From: Pleodorina starrii
Lineage: Eukaryota; Chlorophyta; Chlorophyceae; Chlamydomonadales; Volvocaceae
DNA length: 64,000 bases
NCBI GenBank assembly: GCA_030267565.1
Contig: BRXU01000047.1
Location: 434,001-498,000 of the forward strand
Reading direction: 5' to 3'
Shown: piece by piece, positions 56,602-64,000 of the stretch
Numbering within the stretch: position 1 is the first letter of the stretch
Layout: each line of letters begins with the position of its first letter
Program-made: the position numbers and the translations under genes
The notes under the pieces: generated by a model
The model's database searches: none
What the model was told of the DNA's origin: nothing
The model's input: only the letters and a program-made list of their open reading frames with translations

Positions 56602-59600
56602 CTAGGCCTTTGTCTGCACCTGCACCCACAACGCAGACGAGTAGGCCTGCCCCGAAAGCAGGAACAGCATGTACCAACCCGGCGGAGCCACGAAGCGGTT
56701 GGGCGGCGCCCGCAGCTGCAACGAACCCGCCCCGTCGTCCGCCAAGATGGCGAGACCCACCGCCCGTTGGTTGAAGTTGGTCGAGTGGGTGGTGCTCGAC
56801 GGCGCCATCAGCACCGCGCCGTCGATATCCACCAACGCGTCGCTCGTGTCGTACTGTACGACAAAGGCGGTACCGTACACAATCACGTCGGGCGCGGCGC
56901 GCAGCCCCGGCCGCGTGGGCCAAAAGTAAAACGGCGGGTAGAAAATCTCCACGCGGTATTCGGGCAGGCCCCACGGCGAAGGGCTGTACGGCACCGTACA
57001 GTTGAAGTAGTTGCAACGGTCGCAGCCTGCCACGACAATCGTGCCGTCCGTGGTGAGCGCCGCCGTGGAGTGGTACATGCGCGCAATTTGGCTGCGGGAA
57101 AGCGGCGTGAAGCGCGTGCCGTTGGGCGCTGCGGGGTCGTACAGCACGGGCGTGAACTGCGGGTTGTGGGCCTTGGAGGCGCCGCCGGTGGCGCTGTCGC
57201 CCGCCACGCCCGTCTGCGCGCCGTTGAGCACAATGACGCAGCCGTTGGGCAGCAGCACCGCGTCGCCCATGACGCGCCGCGCGTTCATCTTCTCGGCCGA
57301 CCAGTTGCCGAATGTGTAGTTCTTGGACTTAGGGTCGTAGGTCACCTGGGGGCGGGGGGTGGGGGGAGGAGCGCGAGTGGCCGTGGATGGGGATGAGGGA
57401 GGGGGAGGCGGAAGGGTGGGGCGGAAAGGGTGCGTGTGTGTGATGTCGGATGGGGGTCGCAGGGCGCATGAATCGTGCGTGCGTGCGTGAGAGGGAGGGA
57501 AGGAGGGGGTCGGGGGAGGGGGCAAGTGGCCGGTTGAAAGGGATGCGGGTGTAAGGCGTAAATCGGGCGGGGGTGCGCGTGGGGTCGGAGGGCGAGCTCG
57601 TGCATGAGGTTAGGCGAGGTCGCGCCCCGGGCCCCGCTGAAACCTTCTCCCCCCTCCCTTCCCTCCCCTGCCCTCCCTCTCCCCGGCATCATTCTTCATT
57701 TCCCCGCCCCACACCGCCCCCACCTTCATTCTCAGCGCCAGGTCCACCGCGGGGGTGGTGGTCCAGCCGTACCCAAACTGGCCGCCGAAAAACACAAACT
57801 CGGGCGTGTAGCCGTTATCGGGCGTGAGCGGCAACATGACCGAGGTGGCGGAGAAGGGGTACTCGGTACGCACTGTCTTGATGGCGGTGGTGTGGGAGGG
57901 CACGCCGGTCACCACGGCGCCGGTGTAGGGGTTGAGGATAAGGCCCACCGCGTCGCAGTACACAAACATGTCACCGCTGGGCAGGACGTAGTTGTTGCTG
58001 CGGGACAACGAGGGGGTGTCCGGGGTCCGGGGGGTCCGGGGTTTGGGGGCCGGGGGTCGGGGCGGGGCGAGGTAAAGATGGTGATACCGCAGCCGTGGAA
58101 CGAAGGGCAACACAGGAGGGAAGCGGGCCCCGGGGGCCGGGCCGGGGCGGGTGTTAAAGCCAACAAAAATGTCAAAGGAGTGGAGGGCCGTGCGCCGGTG
58201 TGTTCTGAAACCCTAAAACCCTCCCCATCCCCCCACCATCCCCACCCCCTACCACTAGAAGCAGCACCAAAATCCGCTACGGGAGCCCCATCGTCCCTCG
58301 TCCCACACCCCGCGCCCCCGCCCTCGTCCCACACACGTCCCTACGCCCTTCGCGCGCACTCACGGGTAGAAAATGTCCCCCGCCCTGGCCACGAACGCGT
58401 CCGGCAGCGTCCATTGCGTGGGCGGCGCAGTGGGGTTGTTCTGCGGGTCCCACACCTCGCACACGGGGTTGTTCTTGGTTCCGGAGCCGGGTGACTGGGT
58501 GCCGCCCATGATGAGGATGCGGCCGTCGGGCAGCAGGTTGGCCGAGGGGTACCAGCGGGGGAAGCGCATGGACGACACGGTCACGAGCGTGTTGGCCTGC
58601 CTGGAAGAGGGGAGGAAGGAGGGAGGGAGAGAGGGGATGGGAGGGGAGGGGAGGGTGAGAGGGGATGGGGGGTTGGGGGGTGCGAGGAGGGGAATATTCG
58701 CGGATGGGGGGGTGGGGAGGGAAGGGGAGCGGAAGGGATAGCGGAGAGGGCGGCGAAGGGTTGGGGGCAAAAGAGATGAGACACGCGGCGATATCGCAGC
58801 GTGCCTCACGTACCTGTCGTATATGCGCAGGCTCTTGAGTCCGTCCAGGTATCCTGATTTGGCAATGTGTCCGCCCACCACCGCAATGTTGCCGTTGGCC
58901 ATCTGGGTGGCGCCGTTGCAAAACAGCGAGTCTGTGTTGTACACGTTGGTGTACCTGCAGTAGCAGCAGCAGCAGCAGCAGCAGCAGCAGGCGAGGAGGC
59001 GAGGAGGCGGGGAGGCAGGGGGCCAGGCAGGGTTTTTGCAAGGGGGACAGGGAGGAGAAAGGCGGGTGGGGAGATCATGCACCGAGTGCATCTGTCTGTG
59101 TATACCAACGCAACCCAACACCCGCATAACACCACCCGTGGTGGTGGTGGTGGTGGGCCTTCGCTCCGCCACGCTGGCAATGCGGGGCGGGGCGGGGCGT
59201 TGCAGGCTCCAGCGCCCGCCAGGAGCCGTTGCAGCCCACCAGGGAGGGGGGGCCGCAGGCACAAGAGCCATTCCGCACGAATGGGAGGGGCCCCAGCCGC
59301 TTGCCCCGCCCGATCACATCAGCCCCCTCCCCTCCCCTCCCCTCCCCACCTCCCCCCTCCCCTCCCCTCCCCCCCCCTCCCCTCCCCTCCCCTTCCCTCC
59401 CCTCCTCTCCCCTCCCCGCCCTACCCCTTACTTGTTGGTGGCGATGTCGTAATACCCCGCGATGAAGGTCTTGCGGTCCGGGTGCTTGCCGCTGGGCCGC
59501 TCCATGAACAGATACCGGCTGGTCCCCGGAATGTGGGTCAGGTGGACCGCCACCGCGAAGGAGATGCCCACCTGCACGTACAGACCCACCTGCTCCAGAG

Positions 59601-61349
59601 GGCCGTCGGCGCTGGGGGAGAACTGCACCGGCGGCGTCGGCGGCAGCGGCGGGCTGGGGGGGCTGGGCGGCGGCGGCGGCGAGCGCACGCCCAGAAAGGG
59701 CGGCGGCGCCGGCGGCTCGGCGGGGGAGGTGGGAGCGTCGGGGAGGTATCCGACAAAGTCGGGCGGGGGCGGGGGTGGCGGCGGCGGGGTGGAGGAGGCG
59801 AGGTTTTGGGCGGCGGGGAGCGCTTGAGGGGCGGCGGCGGGCGCGGGGAGGGGGGTGGGCGGGGGCTCGGCGGCGGCGGGCGCGGCGGCGGGGGGGATGG
59901 CGGCGGCGGGCGTGGCGGGGAGGGGGACGGCGGCGGCGGGCGCGGCGGCGGGGGAGATGGCGGCGACGGGCGTGGCGGCGGGGGGGACGGTGGGGATGGC
60001 GGCGGCGGCGGGGATGGCGACGGCGGCGCGGATGGTGACGGTGGACGCGGAGAGAGGGGCTGCGATGCCTGGGGTGAGGGCGGCGGCGAGCTCTTTTTGC
60101 GAGTGGGTGTGATCTGTAGCGGCGGAGATGAGAGCGGCGGAGATGAGGGCGGCGTGGGTGAGGGCGGCGGTGGTGAGGGAGGCGACGGCGGTGGCGATTT
60201 GACCTTCTTGGGCTGAAGGGGAGAGGGCGACGGCGGCGACGGCGACGGCGCTGACGGTGGCGGCGGGGATTTCCTGCTCCTCGCCATCACCAATGGCGGC
60301 GGCGGCGACGGCGTCGCCGGCGGCGGCGACAGCTGGAAATTGGCTTTCGCGCTCTCCGCCAGGCTCCGCCGCATGGCCTGCTCGTGGTAATGGCGGTGCG
60401 GCCTCCGAGCGTCCCGCAGCGCCGCCGCAAGGCGGCCTGCGGCGGCGGCGCCGCCGGCGCCCTCGCCATCCCCCGCCACTCCGCCATCCACGTCAGCCCA
60501 TGCCGCCGCCGCCTCCGCCGCCACGTCCTCGCCGTCAGCCGCCCCCGCACCGTCCGCCGCATCCGGGGACTCCTCCAGGCTCCGGCGGCCGCCGCTGCCC
60601 GAGCCACTAAAACCCAGCCCCTGAGCGGCCTGGTCCGGCTGCCCTTGTTGTTGCTGCTGCCCTTGTTGTTGTTCCTGCGGCTGCTGGTCTCCCTCCACCG
60701 AGGCCCACTTGCCCTGGGCTTCGAGCCAGCGCTGCCACTGCTGCGCAGCGAAATCCGCTCCGTCCCGCTCCGCCCCATCCGACAGCAGCGCGACCAGGTC
60801 CGCCTCGGCGTCGTCGACGACGGCGCCGACTGCCGCGCCGCGGGCGTCGACGACGGCGACGCTGCCCGCGGCTCGGCCAAGGCGCCGCCGGCGGGCCGGC
60901 CGCGTGCCGCTGGCCGGGCCGCCCTCCTGGCCGTCGTCCACCGCGCTGGTCTCGGGGGACAGCGGGCGCTCGGGCGACGGCAAGGCCGCGATCAGCTGCC
61001 GGAGCTGCGCGACGACGGCCTCGCCCGGCTGGTGTTGGACGTAGGCCTCAGCAGGGGCGGTGTCTCCGCCGGCGGATCGGAGCGAGGCTTCTGCCGCGGC
61101 GAGCAGCCATCGCAGGCCGTCCGGGTCGTGGGCCAAGGCGGCCAGGGAGGCTGGCACAGCACTTGAGGCCAGCTGATCGACTCCCGGGGCTTGTTGCGAC
61201 GTGGAGCTGGTGCCGCCGAGCAGGGAGCACCGCGCGGTGGGGCAGGCCAGCGCGCAGCCCAGCAGCATTGCCAAAACTAGCGGCGCGCAGGCCGACCGGC
61301 CCGGCCGGGCTGCGCGCCTTTGCGATATTGCTCCGTGCGTTGGAGCCAT
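56602..61349 (-). CDS. Glyoxal/galactose-oxidase-type copper-radical oxidase with hydroxyproline-rich N-terminal region
   Basis: Exons: 61349-59432, 58954-58814, 58600-58364, 57997-57724 and 57345-56602. The ATG at 61349 gives MAPTHGAISQRRAARPGRSA followed by a hydrophobic CAPLVLAMLLGCALA, a signal peptide. Then come a variable Ala/Gln/Asp region, a long Pro/Ser block (about residues 325-560: PPPPRPPPPSP units, pherophorin-like) and the catalytic domain. All active-site residues of AA5 enzymes are visible: Cys (SLFCNGATQMANG), Tyr (FPRWYPSANLLPDG), the Tyr-His pair (ARMYHSTAALTTDG) and the last His (SSTTHSTNFNQRA). The C-terminus (HSTNFNQRAVGL...PPGWYMLFLLSG) is the DUF1929-type end. It would oxidise aldehydes or alcohols to give hydrogen peroxide in the extracellular matrix. 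Exon 1 is 1918 nt, one base short of the phase needed: a frameshift near 59786-59789 in a C run, which could be a sequencing error. With it repaired the product is 1104 aa. Confidence 0.88.
58962..58990. repeat. (AGC)n microsatellite in an intron
   Basis: About ten AGC/CAG triplets directly upstream (gene sense) of the acceptor for exon 58814-58954. Confidence 0.95.
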
Positions 61350-61974
61350 TGGAGCGTTGAGTTGGTCGCCTTGTGCCCGCCCGCTGTGTAGCGGAAAAAG
61401 GGAAGCGCCCGGCGGTGCCATTAAACCATGCCAATGACACGGTATAACATTTCGCCCCGGAATCAGCGTATTTCCCAGTTTTTTTTGCAATTGAGTCTGG
61501 GTAAGCTTACAGTAACCGCTCACGTTCATGCGAGAACGGCATCTACGAATCGCGTTGCGTACCCGAGCTGTAGCTCCGACTTCCTCCACATCCCGCTTCG
61601 TGGGATTAAGCGAGCGCCAGGTTTAGCTCATGCAAACGTACGTCGGCAATTCATTCTGATGTTTGCAGGGGCTCGGCAGGGGCTCGGCTTCGCAGATTTC
61701 GGCTGCGACCGCTCGACTGGTGGTTTCCTAACAGGCTACTCGTTTAACAGAATGATAAAGAAGATATCAGAGCGCAAAATTTGCAAGCACAATGCAGCTC
61801 AGACAGAAAGGTGTTGTCTTGCACTTAAACCATAAACTGGATGCCCACTTTTATGGCGCTGGCGTGGCTGAACATACTGGTACCCACTACCAGCAGCATC
61901 GGCATGCGAGGTCTGGGTCCTCTTATCCACCAATAACAATGTTACCAGGTATGCAGTAGCATGGTTTCGGAGGC
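61350..61974. other. Upstream region of the oxidase gene
   Basis: The frame stays open upstream of the chosen ATG to 61589, with another in-frame ATG at 61421 (MAPPGASLF), but the residues look like untranslated leader. The region should contain the promoter. No defined element was identified. Confidence 0.35.
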
Positions 61975-63055
61975 AATGTTAGGATGCGAGGGACCAGCTT
62001 TCATAGCGGTCGCTAGCCATATCGGTTAGACGGACTGTTCATTCTACCCTTCTATCCCAGAAGCATGATCTGCACAGAACAGGGAGCCATGCCAACAGCG
62101 CAACCAGAAACCACCGCAGCCAAGCTAGCGTACAACAGACGTAATACCCACCCAATCCATCAGTCAAAAGCACGGGTCGGAAACGAGAAGGGAGGATGCG
62201 GCAGCCAGCGACCGCCCGAGACAGCAGCCAACGACACAACTACCCTTCACCAGCCGGCACCGTGACGAGCGGTGTTCCCGACGATCCGCTGTCACGGGGA
62301 CGCGGGGGGTGAAGCGGTGTCCGCCGGCCACAAAATACGACGCGGCCCGACCGATTGGCGAGGAAGGGGTGAGCGGCCAGATTCGTGACCCAGTCTCGGG
62401 GGGAGGGGGGGAGGGGAAACTCCCACTGCGGCAAAGGAAGCGAGGCACGACCAGAAATCCGTAACAAATTTCGCCCCGATCCCCACGACGCGTCGGAGAG
62501 GCGCGTGGCAGCCGCAATCCCTGCCGCCGCGGCCGAAGCAACGATATCCCACACGCGGGGATGGACCCCGGGGTGTGAGATCTGAGATGACGAGCCACAA
62601 ATGGTACCGGTGCAGAGCCACCGGGAACCGGCCGTGGGGGGCCGGCGGGTTCGGGGCGGCTGCGGCAGCAGCTGCCAAGAGCAGAACGACGGTGGCCGGA
62701 GCAGACGGAGAGGCGCCGGCCGCGGCAGGGGCAACATCCTCCGGGGCTCCCAATGACAGAAGTTCCACCTTGTCGAGGTTGAGGCGCTGCCCGAAGGTCC
62801 GATGGAACAGGTCCACGGCAGCGAGGAAGGGAGGGAGGTGGGCGCGGGATGCCAGGAAAGGGGTGCAGTCATCGGTGTACTGGGAGGCGGGGAAGCAGCG
62901 GGCGTCCGCCCTCTCGCCACCGAGGACGAGGCCGTTTCCTCAAAATTTGAATCACGAGAGCAGCGCCTGGGGCACCACGAGTTAGAGGGGCGGCGCCAGG
63001 GGGCAGCCCTGCCGGACCCCCGACCCAACAGGCAACACTGCGGTGACCCACCAGA
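61975..63055 (-). mobile_element. Truncated, internally deleted LINE copy
   Basis: In the minus direction, the 5' edge at about 63055 begins inside the reverse transcriptase (GVRQGCPLAPPL). It continues with SQYTDDCTPFLAS and FHRTFGQRLNLDKVELLSLG, then jumps to the C-terminal region (HLWLVISDLTP...VGIGAKFVTDFWSCLASFAA). This aligns with the LINE at 12350-12620 and 14600-14900, so about 2 kb between them is deleted. The 3' tail (GTAGAATGAACAGTCCGTCT at about 62040) matches the dispersed LINE end. YTDD replaces YADD. Non-functional. Confidence 0.85.
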
Positions 63056-64000
63056 ATTAGTTATCGGCTTCTCTTCCCACAGGCGCTTGAGACTTCATTC
63101 CCGAGTCGGCCCGGGCTATATAATTGGCAAGCTTGGTAGTGATCAATCGTCAGCAAATTGCTTCGCTACTTCACTTATCCGAAGTTCCAAACTCTATCCG
63201 CCTGTTACACTCGACGTCATCCTTACGTGTGCTGACCTAGACCAGAAGTGTTTGGCCTGTGTTCAGAACCAACACCGTGCCGGTCCCTCCCATACGCCTC
63301 CTCATGACGGTCGTGAGACTTCCCTCTTCCTGTCGTACAGCGACAGCGACAACCGCGTCAAGACGAGCCATGTGTTGACACTTCCTTCTAGGGTCGAGCT
63401 CTCGACCCTAGTGCTCTCGAGCACCGACATGCGGGCGGCGACGTCCCTGCACCTTGTCGTCTCGCCCACCGGCACACACATGCACTGCGCCTTCATCAGA
63501 GCCAACTGGGATCCCCTCACGAACATCACTCATAGATTGCCTCCCGCTCCCTTGTGCTGCCGAAGGCGATACGATGTCCTGTACCGCCCCAAGGGCTAAC
63601 GGACCCGGTCAAGAAGAACTCCCGGACCACCACGATGCGTCTATCGGTACTCGTTTACCACACCACGGCATGCTATGCCAGTCTCCCCATAAGAGGGCAC
63701 TCAGACGTGAAGCAAAACAACAACAACAACCAGCACGCGGTTCCATGCAATTCTCAAGCAGCACTCTTCAAACCAGGGAAGCTACACTCGTTGTGTACAT
63801 ATAGGTAGAATACAGGGAAGGGGGATATCTTAAGATGACAAAATAACCAACACACTTTTACGCCGTGGCCTAACGAAGAAAAGCTAATATACAAATGTGG
63901 AGACCCGCCACCACCACCACCACCCAGGATGCAAACTAATGCGGGTGGCGTCACCCTACGTGCTTGACACGCACCCCCACGTCACGGGGAAGTGCCTGCG
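63056..64000. other. Right end of window, no gene called
   Basis: Less GC-rich sequence with a 181-residue plus-strand stretch of open frame reaching 63599 and a 10-bp hairpin (CTAGGGTCGA/TCGACCCTAG, 63389-63412). CTATATAATTGG at 63115 could be a TATA-type element. Composition and the lack of domains suggest transposon-derived or promoter sequence of a gene beyond the window. Confidence 0.3.

Noticed and set aside
63389..63412. 10-bp inverted repeat CTAGGGTCGA/TCGACCCTAG
   Set aside because: Short and isolated, with no link to a transcript; not enough to call a regulatory element.

Overview
The window looks like a nuclear contig from a volvocine (Chlamydomonas-like) green alga. The evidence is high GC with C/T- and G-rich low-complexity introns, GT-AG introns between short phase-consistent exons, a TGTAA polyadenylation motif at the expected place, interstitial TTTAGGG/TTTTAGGG telomere-type repeats, a hydroxyproline-rich (pherophorin-like) protein, and an L1-type LINE with very GC-rich codons. 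The genus is an inference; nothing here fixes the species.

Layout. 1-5.6 kb: a tRNA-Gly(TCC), a 0.5-kb Tc1/mariner-type mini-element that still encodes a transposase helix-turn-helix, and a coiled-coil gene broken by one frameshift and one stop. 5.65-20.4 kb: a tandem segmental duplication carrying two intronless leucine-rich genes (595 and 739 aa). The second unit is split by a 5.6-kb insertion holding a decayed LINE with endonuclease, reverse transcriptase and CCHC domains. 20.4-23.46 kb: no gene seen. 23.46-37.83 kb, minus strand: a 20-exon gene (about 1074 aa by my splice model) with an N-terminal SHAW / WVDI / RVWCLFEA module, which I read as TIR-like, and C-terminal leucine-rich segments. 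One intron holds a 3.7-kb tandem array with a 1,496-bp period. 41.07-49.39 kb, minus strand: a 13-exon gene (1037 aa) for a probable plastid-targeted, membrane-anchored long coiled-coil protein resembling MFP1. 49.65-49.77 kb: an orphan small ORF or exon. 50.25-53.50 kb, minus strand: an SRPK-type SR-protein kinase. 56.60-61.35 kb, minus strand: an extracellular copper-radical (glyoxal/galactose) oxidase fused to a hydroxyproline-rich wall domain, with an apparent 1-base frameshift. 61.97-63.06 kb, minus strand: a truncated, internally deleted copy of the same LINE family.

The four multi-exon genes are all on the minus strand and are functionally unrelated: possible immune-type or signalling protein, thylakoid scaffold, splicing kinase, wall oxidase. 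There is no operon-like logic. The left third is transposon-rich, with at least six LINE 3' ends in both orientations. The most unusual items are the TIR-like/leucine-rich protein, the near-identical intronic 1,496-bp array, the duplication whose copies differ by an N-terminal domain, and the mini-transposon that keeps only a DNA-binding domain.

All exon boundaries were deduced by hand from GT-AG sites and reading phase; the three main models sum to multiples of three. No homology search could be run.
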